64,000 nt of DNA from assembly GCA_950097015.1 (NCBI GenBank), contig CATNEN010000038.1, positions 10,259,501 through 10,323,500 on the forward strand, read 5' to 3'. Both the position numbers and the translations under genes were made by a program. Below, piece after piece: positions 44,061 to 55,620 of the stretch. This DNA is from Macrostomum hystrix. Its lineage: Eukaryota; Platyhelminthes; Macrostomidae. Each line of letters begins with the position of its first letter. The stretch's first letter is position 1. The notes under the pieces are model-generated. The model saw only the letters and a program-made list of their open reading frames with translations, was not told the DNA's origin and ran no database searches.

Positions 44061-45110
44061 TCACCTCAAGGCCTGGGGATACACCACATTCTTCGTTCTT
44101 CCCCTTGGTGCGAAAATGAATAGGCCAGCTGGAGTTCCAACACGGGAGCAGGTGACATAAAGCTGCCCATGCGAGAAACACGGAGTCTCCAGGTTGATGC
44201 CAGCCACCTTCAGCGACTGTCCCTGAGCCTTGTTAATAGTCATCGCAAAGCACACTCTCACAGGGAACTGCAGTCGCTTGAACTGAAATGGCAGGTCCGT
44301 GGGGATAATTGGAATCCGGGGAACGAACACAGACTCTCCTCTGCCAGATCCAGTCATTATCGTGGCCTCAATCACGTGTGGGAAGAGCCGCCTGACTATC
44401 AGTCTAGTGCCGTTACACAGCCTTGGCGCATTCAGGTTGCGGAGGAGCATAATTGGTGCCCCAACTTTCAGCTGCAAGTTGTGCGATGGAGTTCCAGGAG
44501 GATCTAGAGAGTTCAGAAACTCAACAGGATACTCCACAGCGGTGTCATCAGTCAACGTTGTATCAATTGACTTGTAGGTGAAAACTGCACCTGGCAACTC
44601 CTGAAGCAGTTGGTAGTTAATTTCGTTGGCGGCATCATTTCTAGGACACAGAATTGCCCTCTCTGACAGCCAGTCAACGTCAGCATATCGAACCATCAGG
44701 TTCGGGTAAACTTTTGCCTTGAGCTCCTGCACTGACTGCACAATGGTTCCGATTGTAGCGATCGATGACTGCCCATCCTCGGTGCTAATCTCCAGCAGAC
44801 CATTGCCGATTCGCAATAGATTGGCAGAGAACTCATGAGCTGTTTCGTCTCCTTGAATTGTAGCTCTCATGTTTGTTCGTAGGTGCAACTTCACAACCGA
44901 TGGCCACAGGTGAGATGATTTTAGGCAAGCATTAATCTCATCAGCAGGAGTGCCACGCGGAATCACAGGCAGCGTCTGTCTAAAGTCTCCAAACAGCAGC
45001 AGAGTGACACCACCCATCAGTTGATCGCCAGCCTCTCTCTTTCTTCTATCCCAGGCTGGCTGGAGAGAAATATCGACCGGAGAGCCCTGCGCACTGGGAC
45101 GCCACCGCAC
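44061..45110 (-). pseudogene. Helitron C-terminal helicase (PIF1-like), 5' truncated
   Basis: Helitrons move by rolling-circle replication using a Rep-helicase protein. This 349-codon open segment is the C-terminal part of its PIF1-type superfamily 1B helicase. Motifs in order: FGDFRQTLPVIPRGTPADEI (near residue 40; usually GGDFRQ), ILCPRNDAANEIN, GAPIMLLRNLN, CNGTRL, then FAMTINKAQGQSL and QLYVTCSRVG near the end, before a TAG. The Walker A segment and the whole Rep domain are missing, and an in-frame TGA precedes the first valine, so no initiator exists here. The segment itself has no stops, suggesting a fairly recent loss or that it is one exon of a larger copy. Neither the 5'-TC end nor the 3' hairpin/CTRR end was found. 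Confidence 0.85.
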
Positions 45111-45315
45111 TCACCGCACTCAGTCTCAGTGCTGCTTGGGGGCCAGTAGACAGTCTCATCTAACGGCCGCCGGCTAGCCGACACTTCCACTAGTCAAAAA
45201 ATACTCGGCTAGCCGGGTGATTCCACGTGGACCCACGGGGGGCTAGCCTTACTGGCGGTGGCCTTGGGGGAATTGCATTCCTAACCCACGTGCATGTAGT
45301 AAGAAACTATATAAA
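45111..45315. other. GC-rich spacer with repeated CGGCTAGCCG palindrome
   Basis: Contains CCGGCTAGCCGA, CTCGGCTAGCCGGG and GGGGCTAGCC within about 100 bp, directly beyond the truncated helicase. It may be part of the Helitron remnant or unrelated. Confidence 0.35.
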
Positions 45316-45649
45316 TAACTTATTTCCAAACATATAGGGAAGCCATTTTTACGGCGTAGTGTAGAATAACTTCGACTAAGTAGCTCAATGAGATACATGA
45401 GATACATACATGACAAGGCCATTTTTCAAAAGAAACCAAACTAGAATCCTTGTCCCTAGAACTCAAAGAACTCGATATGGAAAACTCTTGCATAATGAAT
45501 TATAGCTTTTTGGCTAGAACGGCAAGAACTATATACAACACAGGCATATATGCATTTTAGAAATGAAATAGATGACAGATTAATAGAAAGGAGGAATGAA
45601 AAGAAAAAATGACAAAAAGTGAAAAAGTTTTATTTCGTCAATTACAAAA

Positions 45650-45725
45650 ATCAGTAGTGGTTGGTAATCGAGCTAGGGACCTTCCGCATGCGAGGATTCA
45701 GCGCTACTCAACAATCTACACAGAC
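45650..45725 (-). mobile_element. Possible tRNA-derived sequence (first duplicate)
   Basis: Minus strand reads GTTGAGTAGCGCTGAATCC, then CGCATGCGGAAGGTCCCTAG, then CTCGATTACC, resembling A-box, anticodon arm and B-box. The promoter boxes are degenerate, so this could be a SINE head or chance similarity. Confidence 0.35.
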
Positions 45726-46135
45726 TTAATACAAGTGAAGGGAAAAAATATTATTATACTGGCTGGCCATAACACTAGCCATTTCTAGACATTTCCAAAC
45801 ATATAGGGAAGCCATTTTTACGGCGTAGTGTAGAATAACTTCGACTAAGTAGCTCAATGAGATACATGAGATACATACATGACAAAGCCATTTTTCAAAA
45901 GAAACCAAACTTGTCCCTAGAACTCGAAAGAACTCGAAGCAGTGGCGAACGAATTTCGTATATGGAAAACTCTTGCATAATGAATTATATCTTTTTGGCT
46001 AGAACGGCAAGAACTATAATACAACACAGGCATATTATATGCATTTTAGAAATGAAATAGATGACAGATCAATAGAAAGGAGGAATGAAAAGAATAAATG
46101 ACAAAAAGTGATAAGTTTTATTTCGTCAATTACAA

Positions 46136-46215
46136 AAATCAAATGTAATTGGTAATCGAGCTAGGGACCTTCCGCATGCGAGGATTCAGCGCTACTCAAC
46201 AATCTACACGGACTT
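46136..46215 (-). mobile_element. Possible tRNA-derived sequence (second duplicate)
   Basis: Second copy of the same tRNA-like stretch, carried along by the tandem duplication. Confidence 0.35.
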
Positions 46216-46256
46216 GATAGAAGTGAAGGGAAAAAATGTTATTATACTGGCTGGTA

Positions 46257-47635
46257 GAAAGCCCAACTTAAAAGTTCTTTATCGTTCTTAATCGTTCTTT
46301 CATTCTTATTTATTCTATACCGTAACAGTTAAACCTAAAATCTGTAATTTAGAAGATACAAGAGAGAATAAGTATACAATTATAAATATAGGAATGAATA
46401 AGTAGAAGCTAGGTATGTAAGTATGCATAATTTAAAAATTTGGCGCGTTCCGATGCACAAGATTGAGATTCTAAATAGAGGAAGAGGGACTGTGTTTCGT
46501 ACATTAATAAGGTAATAGTTTGGTATCTTATCTCCCTCCCGAGTTCCGGCCAACAAATGAATTAGTAATGAATTTCGATTGCTAGGGACCATTGAAAGGT
46601 TACACGATCGATCATAACCAATTGTGAATTATTTGATATTTTTTGTTTTCTGCAATCTAAATTCGAAATTTATTCATATACATTCTGTTTTTATTAAACG
46701 TTGCTTCATTTTGTGTTCATATGTGTTTATTTTGGTACGTCCAATTCCTTCACGCAAACTAAACTCCCGGACGATAAAATGTTACGTAAACACGTTAAAA
46801 CAAAACAAACGCTGAAAACAAAACGTAGAATTAGTAAAAAATCTCATTTTATTGCACAAAAATTAAAATTGCTTTAACAGTTTTTAGTTACAGACAAGCG
46901 CTTTATTGACTTGAAATTTAAATTTTAAATTACAGTTTTTGCGGTTGTTTTATTCCTATCCAATATTCTATCCTATTCTATTGTAGTATAACTGGGTTTG
47001 AAGGCCGCGAATTTAAACAGTTTTACTACAGCAATTTAACGTCTTCAGTTTACACGCCGCGCCGCGCCTTACACTTACAATCGATTGCAGCGCGCTTTTC
47101 AAACTGGTGCGATTATATTTTAATTAGACAACGATTAAAATAATTTATAATTAATATTTGCATTATTTTCAAGGGTCATAAAAGTAGAAATTAATAACAT
47201 AATAATGTTATTTGCAATCGCTATAGTTACTGTATAGCAACAATTAAATATTTAGCGCAATTTTAAAAGAACATTTCCAGCCGCACTACACTATGCTATC
47301 CTAAACCGATTAGGTTACTTGTGTTAATTATCTACTGATACTACTACTAGATAATAGATCTATTCTTAAATCTTTAATTTATTTTGAAGTCTCAGTCAAA
47401 AGCATTGCGATTTTTTTGTCGCAGCGCATTTTTATTGCAAAATAGTAAATATAAAGTTTCTAATTAATTTAGATTAAATCGTCAAATTAGCTATTTGTTA
47501 ACGTAAGTATGACCGTCAGTGCTTTCTATTCACTCATATTTTCCTTAAATATGTTGCCCGTAGTTGTATAGACAACTAATATAATTAATAATTTTTTATT
47601 AACCATGCTTCCAGGGCCTAGCTGTGTCCCATAGG
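46257..47635. other. AT-rich region, no gene seen
   Basis: About 1.4 kb, strongly AT-rich. No coding frame, array or element end recognised. Confidence 0.4.
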
Positions 47636-47637
47636 AA

Positions 47638-47765
47638 GTGCTAATTCACATGGTCCTATGCTGATAATTTCAATTTTATCTACGTGGTCCTATGCTGATA
47701 ATTTCAATTTTATCCACGTGGTCCTATGCTTATAATTTCAATTTTATCCATATGAATCCATGCTC
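47638..47765. repeat. About 40-bp repeat, three copies
   Basis: ACGTGGTCCTATGCTGATAA followed by TTTCAATTTTATCC, three times, the last copy decayed. Confidence 0.75.
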
Positions 47766-47794
47766 AAAATTTATGCTTATCTGCTGGTGTTTTG

Positions 47795-48185
47795 TTTTGC
47801 AATCAGTCCTAAAAACAGTCTGGCTGGCTGCCTACATCGATCACCCTCAAACTGCAGCCAATTAAACCTGCCACAGAAAATGAATTCCACTGAGCAATGT
47901 AGAGAGCCTGGCACTTGCTGTCACAGCTAAGACCTGTGATTTCCTTTGGCAAATCAAAATCCCTCTGGGCTTTTAGACAGACAGACCCATCAATTGAAAA
48001 GGCAAGAATCTCATAACTTTAGTCTCCATGTAAAACGGAACAAAAAGGGAGCCTCACAGTGATATCACCTGCCAATTCTCTCTCACTAGCTGGCCTGAAG
48101 AATCAGCAACAAAAGTTTTAGTGTTGGAGCACAATGCAATAAATCTAGGATTGCCTAGACTTTCCAGCTCACCAGACTGGAATAA
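47795..48185 (-). pseudogene. NHL-repeat-like remnant (TRIM/NHL family type)
   Basis: On the minus strand, LGNPRFIALCSNTKTFVADS and, in a different frame, YEILAFSIDGSVC, LPKEITGLSCDSKCQALYIA and then VAGLIGCSLRVIDVG recall the repeated blades of NHL beta-propellers (G-L-x-C-D, L-Y-I-A). The frame is interrupted between the two halves by a shift and stops, with no clear intron, so I call it a pseudogene. Low confidence; related propeller families are possible. Confidence 0.35.
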
Positions 48186-48735
48186 ACATAATCCAACAAT
48201 CATATGTACAAAAACATTCAAGACACAATAGTTTTGATGACTATAGTTGGTTGTAGTGTCTCAAACAAACTTTTCTTGTACAACACTTAAGCATGCAGAT
48301 AACGCCTATGCCATATCTATCCATAGTGTGGATCATGTAGTGCAGACAAGAATTTTCCTGTGTGTATTTTCAGAAGTGGCATGCAGTGGTGTACAAATTG
48401 GTCAGTGGCCTGCATAATGCACACTACATAATTACACTGGCATGGCAATGTTGCCAATGCATTTATGCATGCAGCAAAAAACATATTCAACTTTTTTTTA
48501 AATCTATTGTATATTAACAGTATAAATAGAGAAACAAAAATTAACATTTGTCTCCACTTGATTTGTGTTGCCTATGGATGAGTTAGCTCTATGTAGCAAT
48601 GTATGCAGTGCGCTGCACGTGGCCTACATCTTGAATGTGCATTGACTTCCAAATTGCAGGTACTGCTTGACTGTTTTCACCTGCCTGTGACCAGTCACTT
48701 TACAGATATTGGCATTTGAGTAACCAACATCAGAA
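48186..48735. other. Spacer, no gene seen
   Basis: AT-rich sequence; a 76-codon minus-strand frame (48317-48547) looks non-coding. Confidence 0.35.
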
Positions 48736-48965
48736 AACTCCTTGCAGAGCTATTGCTGCGGCTGCCTCATGGAATGGTTGGAGCAGCAAATCAAACATGT
48801 CGACACCGGTGACGCCCATCTGAAGTGGTCCCAGACCCTCTGACTTGGCCACCAGCTGGAACACGTCCATGGCGGCAAGAAGGTCGCTGCTGTTAGCGGC
48901 CTGATTATGCGAACATCCGATGGGATTCCAATTGCTCTAACGGACATTTGACATTGTTCTAAAAT
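48736..48965 (-). other. Possible coding fragment of unknown type
   Basis: A minus-strand frame reads SSDLLAAMDVFQLVAKSEGL, then LQMGVTGVDMFDLLLQPF and ends in stop after ALQGVF. Amphipathic, well-formed codons and an upstream TTATTTTAG acceptor-like site suggest an old exon or element fragment. I do not recognise it. Confidence 0.25.
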
Positions 48966-49138
48966 AAGAAAATGCAATGAAATTTACAGAATTTTATCAT
49001 GTAGTCTAAAAATTTACTGCAACATGCTAACAAAATATGTGTTAAATTATATTCACCTCATTGAAATTGGAAGGAAATCCATGGAAGTAAAGACGAAAAT
49101 TTTCAAAGTCGTTTCTGAAATATTTGTTTTTATACGTA

Positions 49139-50115
49139 GGGTGTCCCAGAAATAGCGGGAAAAATCGATGCACAGGCAAACTGGTGCAACATAGTTTATT
49201 GAAACTTACGTCACTGATATATAAACATCCAGCAGTTCTAATGCTTTTTAAATCAAGTAAATATGTCAACTCATTAAAAAGTTTTAGCTAAAATTAGAAC
49301 AAGGGGTAAGGGGTAGAGTTACACCAAGTCAAGGCCAGCGGAATCGGTCACGCAGCATCGCCATTGCTGACCTACTTCTTTGACTTAGCGGCAGGGAGCC
49401 TCCATGACAGACGCAGCGAGGAGGCGGCCGGTGCCGCCCATATCGCTAACCCCTGGCAGCATCGCCATCGCCGTCGACTGACGACTTTTCGACGAAGTCC
49501 CCCTTAGCTCGCAGCACTTAGTCCATCGCGTGAGAAGCGCATTGATGGCATCTGCATAAGCTCGACGCGGAATTTCGTGCAGCAGAACCCGCCTGAATTC
49601 ACCTTCCAAGTTGTCGCGATGGTCAAAGATGCGCCCCCGCAGGTGCTTCTTTAACTGAGGGAAAATTGCGTAGTCGCAAGGAGCTAAGTCTGGTGAGTAG
49701 GGTGGGTGCGCAAGCAGATCAAAATTGAGTTCGTTGATACGATCAAGCGTTTTCTTGGCCGTGTGAGGTCGAGCGTTGTCGTGCAACAGGAGGTGAGGCT
49801 TCATCGCAGCCCTGCGCTTGTTGCGGATGTCTGATTTCATCTTAGTCAGCGTCTCCGTGTACCGGTCCGAGTTAACCGTGCTGTTAGGCCCAAGGAAGTC
49901 GATGGTCAGGGTTAGACCCAGAAGGGTCAGGTCAACCTTCTTGATCGAAGAAAAGGGTCAGCATGATCTTCTTGCAGTGCTGGTCTCGCTTCGCTTTCAC
50001 AGGTGGATCTGAACCCTTCAACGCCCACACCTTGCTTTCTGCTTGGTCTCAGGGTCAAAGTGCGGTATCCAGGTTTCATTGCCGGTCACCAGATAGGGTG
50101 TATCTGGTATTCGCT
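49139..50115 (-). pseudogene. mariner (Tc1/mariner) transposon remnant
   Basis: Minus strand carries the C-terminal two thirds of a mariner transposase: TGNETWIPHFDPETKQ, VWALKGSDPPVKAKRDQH, IDFLGPNSTVNSDRY, then LLLHDNARPHTAKKTLDRIN and HPPYSPDLAPCDYAIFPQLK. The acidic catalytic positions are visible: D/E of TGNETW, D of LLHDNARPH, and the third Asp in YSPDLAPCDY, the mariner DD34D arrangement. The frame is broken at least twice around 49895-50045; the N-terminal HTH is missing. The left end GGGTGTCCCAGAAA follows a TA dinucleotide (49137-49138), the mariner target. The longest open piece (49385-49840) contains the last catalytic residues. Confidence 0.85.
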
Positions 50116-50866
50116 CGTATTTTAAGCGAATTTTTTTGAAGTTCTGTAAATTCTGTAAATTACCGAACTAGGCTACAACAAGCAAAAACAATTACAGTTT
50201 AGCATATGATAGCTGCCTAAATTCCTGATGTACATAAATATATATCTCGGCTCCATTAGTAAAAAAACACTAACCTGGCAGTTCAATCGCCCAACAGGCT
50301 ACCTTCTGCCGCATTCATTTGAGCTGAAATTGGTAGGGATATTATACTCAAATCGCCAGAAGTATAATATCGCCAACTTAAATACTAACGTTAGTTTCCC
50401 TTTTGATTAGTCAAGATTAGTAAACATAGAAGCACAGCCGTTAATTGGCTGCGAACTTTTAATATCTGATTCAATATTGGGAACACTTTGAACTGCAGAC
50501 TTCACCTCTAAGTTGTTTAAAGTACTTATTGGTCTCAGTTGCTGCAAGCTGTTGAAACATGGCACAATGATTTCAACCGCTACAACATATTGAACAGAAA
50601 CTACTTAAAAATAAATGAAAACGAAAAGTAATAAATTCCAGATCTACCTATCAATCAGACGAGCCAAGAGCTTTCACCTTCAAAGGCATTTTCCGGTAGA
50701 TTATTTAACTCTTAGTCGTTATGATTATATTATTATATATTTTGCGGTGCCCTAAAGTAGTGGATACAAATAATAAGGATTCAAATAGTCCTGGTCAAAC
50801 ATGATATTTGTTGCATTATTAAACTTCATTAAATCAAATTAAAGTAAGTACATTTTACTTATTTCA
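50116..50866. other. Upstream region of the KDZ remnant
   Basis: AT-rich sequence between the mariner remnant and the KDZ coding region. It may include the KDZ 5' end, but no terminal inverted repeat was found. Confidence 0.35.
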
Positions 50867-50867
50867 G

Positions 50868-53546
50868 ATGTACCGTTTTAAAACCCTGAAGAAAACACGC
50901 AAGGTAACTTACGTTTCTGGCCTGCGTGGACGACCAAGATCAACAAAATACTCTGCCGGTAAAGACTGTTGGAATCAACATAGTGCTAAATCTGCAGTTC
51001 AAAACACTTCTGGCACGTCCAGTTCTGTTTTTCAAGAAGCAGATTTCGACTTTGAAAGTTCGTCCGATTGCTTTATCGAGTGGGAAAATTATGATTCATT
51101 TGTTGAAAATTGTTCACCGAGTTATCGGAAGTCATTTATTTTGAGCCAGTGCATACGCTGCCGAGAAAACCAAGGTATTTTTCGCTGTATAACCTGTAAC
51201 GTGGATCTATGTGCTGACTGCAAGGAAGTAACTCATGGAGATTTCGTTGCTCATAAATTTCTACTCTGGAATGTAAGCAAACCTACATATATTTAGTGAT
51301 CTTTAGCTCATAAGTGCACTTTTTTAAACGAAACAAGAAAAAAAGATCTCAACAGCAATTTTAGCAATCTATGCCAATCAAAAATGTAAACTAAAATGTA
51401 ACTTCCTCCCGCAGATCGATCTACTGATGTTTAGTGAGGAAACTTCCGGGGCAGCCATATCTTTTCCAAAACTTTACTGCTGTAATGACTGTGCGAGAGG
51501 CAAAGTATTTAATGCAGCGAGCAACGTGCAGTTAATTAACATAACCGGAAGCGTCCAGGCAAAAGTTTTTACATGTGCAGCATGCGACACCTGTTGTGCT
51601 TTGCTGTCTCAGGGCTACTTCCCAGCAACGGCTTCATCAGATGGCGAATGTTTAACTTTTTTTTTCCTTTAGTTTCCTTTCACTTCTTGATTCAATGTGC
51701 ATGGATGGACAGTTGCCTATGCATAGAGCAATTCACTCATTCTTTAAGGGCACAGTCGTGGGACAAGGTTGCTGGAGTCCAGACTTAGCGAAGAGTGTCT
51801 ACCAACGTATTCAGCGGTACGGTGTACTTTTGCGCTTTCGCGAGTTGCAAAACCATAATTCATGTTGGCCAAAAACATGCCTAAGTTGCCCAGAAAAAAA
51901 CTCTAAACGCAAGACTGTTCTATGTGGTGATGGTCTCTTCGGTTGGCAGCAATTTGCAGCGTCGGGTGGAAAGCAGAAGGATTTACCAGGTGATGGTCGT
52001 ATTTTGCCTGACCTCTTATTTACGTAGATGGAAATTCTCAACAAGGTTCTACTGTCCATCATCCTGAGCCTGACAGTTGTCCTAACTGGAGAGCTGGTAG
52101 TACAACTAAAGAGACCTCGAGAGGTGCCTCACGGAACAACGTCTATGGATTCTTTGGTCTGTTCTGCAGACACAATAGGCTTGTGACAGGGTGTAATATA
52201 AATACTCCAGGAGAGCGTCTTTGCTATCCAGAGGAATGCCTGCTTCATTATTTAAAAACGACGCCAGTGTCAAAGCATCTACTGTTTATTTATGACGTTG
52301 GTGAGTAATCCGATTTAACATGCGTACAGTTTAAATCATATCATTATAATTCATACTTCGTGCAAAATATTTTTAACAGTTTTCCAAAAAATATTGAAAG
52401 TGGCATAAAAAGTTTTCTTGCTCGAATATACTCGAAATCGTTTCAATTTCAGGTTGTCGTGTCTAAAATCGGGTCAAGTCTATCGTTGCACAGTCCGGGG
52501 CTGATGTCCATAGCAGCATGTGTGCTGTTAATGCGTTTCACGTCCTTGGACATAAAACTAGCTGTCAGCTGAATTTATCCGTACGCGTTACTCCGGGAGC
52601 TGGCTTGTGTGACGGTGAGCATTCTGAACGAGCCTGGGCTGCCTTAAGACCGTATGGAAAGTTTTTTAAGTACATGCGGAATGATCGGAGGACAATGTCC
52701 ATATCCCATATTTTACACAATTTCAATGCTCAACAACTTTTAAATGCACATGTGTGGTTTGCGCAAAGGTTGAAATTGATTACAACTACCTCTACAGCAA
52801 TAAAAAACGAAATTCAAGCTCTAATGCATGAAATGGCTGTCTTAAAAAATTCTGGTTGTATTGACACTCGCTTTGACGTATCGGATGAGCAGATTCTGGT
52901 CTTAGGCCAGCAATGGCATATGGAATCAATTTCGGGTCACGCCTCTCTTGAAGAAGATACGCTGGGCTCTTTAAGGTCAGTTGCCACTCAAAGAATATAT
53001 TGGCTTAGAGAACTTGGTACTTCCACAGGTCAAAGTCGAACAAAAAGTTGTGCTCGTAGAGTTTTTAGTCTAACTTCGGAAATGCAGAAACTCTATTCCA
53101 AATTGCCACAAAACGATAGACCAACTTTTACAGAACTTCAAAACCCTAAGCATAGCTTCTATTCCGGAATTGCTAAAAACTATTTTACAGGAAGCTTTCG
53201 TAGACGCGCCATTGACGTAAGTCATAAAAAATAGAGGCTTGATGAGGAAAAAAACTTTCTTTTTGATGAATGGCGTGATATTCAGAAGCGTATTCAAGAG
53301 CATTGTATAACTTTAGAAGGTCAACCAGGTCTACCGGCAGACTTTCACCGACTGTTTCAGATTATTTACCGGCAAATTGAAAGTGTCCCTATAGCAATGC
53401 TCTCAGTCAACCAAGACTCAATCCAAAGTTTAACTCCCACGGTTGACAGTTTAGACAAAAATGATTCTAACGAACGACTGGACGATCTAGATAACTCATT
53501 CAATTCAGCATCAGATGATTCTGATGATGACGAGACCGCGTGTTAA
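50868..53546 (+). pseudogene. KDZ-superfamily transposase (Zisupton-like), decayed
   Basis: KDZ elements (Kyakuja, Dileera, Zisupton) are cut-and-paste transposons with a DDE transposase and a Cys cluster. Likely exons: 50868-51272, 51415-52300, 52453-53546. Exon 1 has the cysteine cluster CIRCRENQGIFRCITC and LCADCKEVTHGDFVAHKF; exon 2 has another (YCCNDCARGKVF, CAACDTCC). Catalytic-region blocks: LDSMCMDGQLPMHR, VDGNSQQ, a G-F-F-G-L-F-C-RHN block, INTPGERLCYPEECLLHYL, LLFIYDVG; exon 3 has FHVLGHKTSCQLN and GAGLCDGEHSERAWA, which holds the probable catalytic Glu, then an acidic tail. Damage: frame shifts near 51670 and 52020, stops at about 52463 and 53232. Termini and 8-bp target duplication were not found. 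Family assignment is by motif order. Confidence 0.8.
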
Positions 53547-53639
53547 ATATATATTAGCAGCTAAGTGCATCAAACCAAAAAGTCTCATAATATTTAAGTC
53601 AAATTGCAACACTTTACTATTAAGTATCTGCTATCTGAC

Positions 53640-54115
53640 ACAAAAAAATGCTGGGACTGTCAATGTGCATTCATTGCTTTGACATTTTTCCCTCTGCAAA
53701 AAACTAATGCTGGGATTGTCAATGTGCATTCATTGCTTTGAAATTTTTCCCTCTGCAAAAAACTAATGCTGGGATTGTCAATGGGCATTCATTGCTTTGA
53801 CATTTTTCCCTCTGCATAAAACTAATGCTGGGATTGTCACTGTGCATTCATTGCTTTGACATTTTTCCCTCTGCATAAAACTAATGCTGGGATTGTCACT
53901 GTGCATTCATTGCTTTGACATTTTTCCCTCTGCATAAAACTAATGCTGGGATTGTCAATGGGCATTCATTGCTTTGACATTTTTCCCTCTGCATAAAACT
54001 AATGCTGGGATTGTCAATGTGCATTCATTGCTTTGACATTTTTCCCTCTGCATAAAACTAATGCTGGGATTGTCAATGTGCATTCATTGCTTTGACATTT
54101 TCCCTCTGCATTTGT
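53640..54115. repeat. 59-bp tandem repeat, about 8 copies
   Basis: Core AATGCTGGGATTGTCAATGT then GCATTCATTGCTTTGACATT. It begins about 95 bp after the KDZ stop codon. It may be a terminal or subterminal repeat of that element, or a separate minisatellite. Confidence 0.93.
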
Positions 54116-55620
54116 CAGATAAATTTTTCTTTCACGAACGTGACGCGCCTCATCGTGGCGTGAAAGTGAACAGTGCGCGTTTCAATCTTTTGCACTGGCC
54201 AAGACGTCACTACTAGTTAGTCTAGGTGTTTTACAACCTTCTGTACTGAATATCCACGAACCAATCACTTCATATATTTTATTCTATCTATTCACATTCT
54301 TTATACCCAGAAATTTGCTGTTATAGTAGACTCCCTCTCACAAAGTTGACCTATTTTGTCTTGTTTCCGGTACGTAAATCAAGAAATCAAAGCAATGAAC
54401 GCTACTTTTAGTTTAAGATTTAGTATCATTTGCGATTCAGCTCTCAATCTGCGTGTTCTCAATATAATTTCCTGCTTTCATTCATTTTTCCCTATGTTCC
54501 GTGGTGCACAACTGCTGGACTGGAGAACAATCGCACTCGGCACCAAAAGATGTAGTGGCACTTTTAGGCTTAAATACAGGTAAAAGATGCTTTTAATTAC
54601 TTAAATTTGTGACTTATTTATTGAATTTTATATTCAAGTTCAATTCCCACCCTGCCAGGAAATGCAAACTGGACTCGACAGTTTAGATTATTCGGAGGCA
54701 GCCTTGCAAAAACAGTGGCGAAGCCTGTCTGTCACGAGCAGAAACCGTAGCCGGCCGTCAGTGTCGGCCACCTTCGCGATGCGCGGTTTCTCAATGTACG
54801 ACGGAAGATAATTGCATATTATGCACTGTCTGCAGCTACCCATCTAGCCGACTAGCGGGCCTGCCATCCCACCAATGCAGCGCTGGAATACTGAGTACTG
54901 GTTGCTAACTGCAAAGATACATGCTTCTCACCTTAATTTGATATTATTTTGCGCATTCTCAAGTCCGTGTACTCTGTACTTACCCCCTGTTGAGCAGTTA
55001 TTGCAATATGCACATTTTTCTTATTTACGAGTAGCTAGTAAATATACAAATTGTACTTCGTCTTACTGCTTGCTAATAAATAAGTAGCTTACGAAATGCG
55101 CCCGATACCATCCCGTATAAAGCCAGTCTTAAATGGCGCATATTTTGTTACACCTACTGTGAGAAGCCTACTATGAAAGTGGTTGATAGTATATAACGAC
55201 GTGTTATTCTTTGGAAATTATATGCTTAACATATCGCCATTCCAGCATTAAAATAATTTTGTGTACAATTTGTTACTTAATAAAAAATTAATCAATTTTC
55301 GATATGTACAGCAAGCAAACCGATGCCTTAAGTACCCAAGTTCAGCCGACTGTACTTTTGAAAAAACAAGAAAGTGTTTCGTGTTTAAGATTTTAACAGT
55401 AACGGCATTGAGGTCGATTGCTGGTAATGTACTGTACGTATCGAGTACAATCGTAACAAGTAGCTCTACATGTACCTCAATCTCAGCAAAAATTAGATTA
55501 ATTGGATGTCAGTATAGAAGTGGATTTCTCATCTCAATCTGATACGAATTTAACGCCAAAAGCCCCATTGTCAGAACTCTGTTTCCTGAAGTGCAAGTGT
55601 AAATTAATTGTCATGATAGT
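54116..55620. other. Unassigned region downstream of the KDZ remnant
   Basis: About 1.5 kb. It starts with an inverted repeat (CTTTCACG ... CGTGAAAG, about 54130-54167). A GC-richer block at 54650-54870 is unlike its surroundings. No gene recognised. Confidence 0.35.

Larger units (their letters stand above)
45316..46256. repeat. Tandem duplication of an about 470-bp segment
   Basis: The segment from CATTTCCAAACATATAGGGA to ATTATTATACTGGCTGG occurs twice, starting near 45320 and 45787. Copies are similar over their whole length, with small indels (a 20-30 bp insertion in the second near 45930-45955). Both carry a tRNA-like stretch near the 3' side. Confidence 0.88.
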
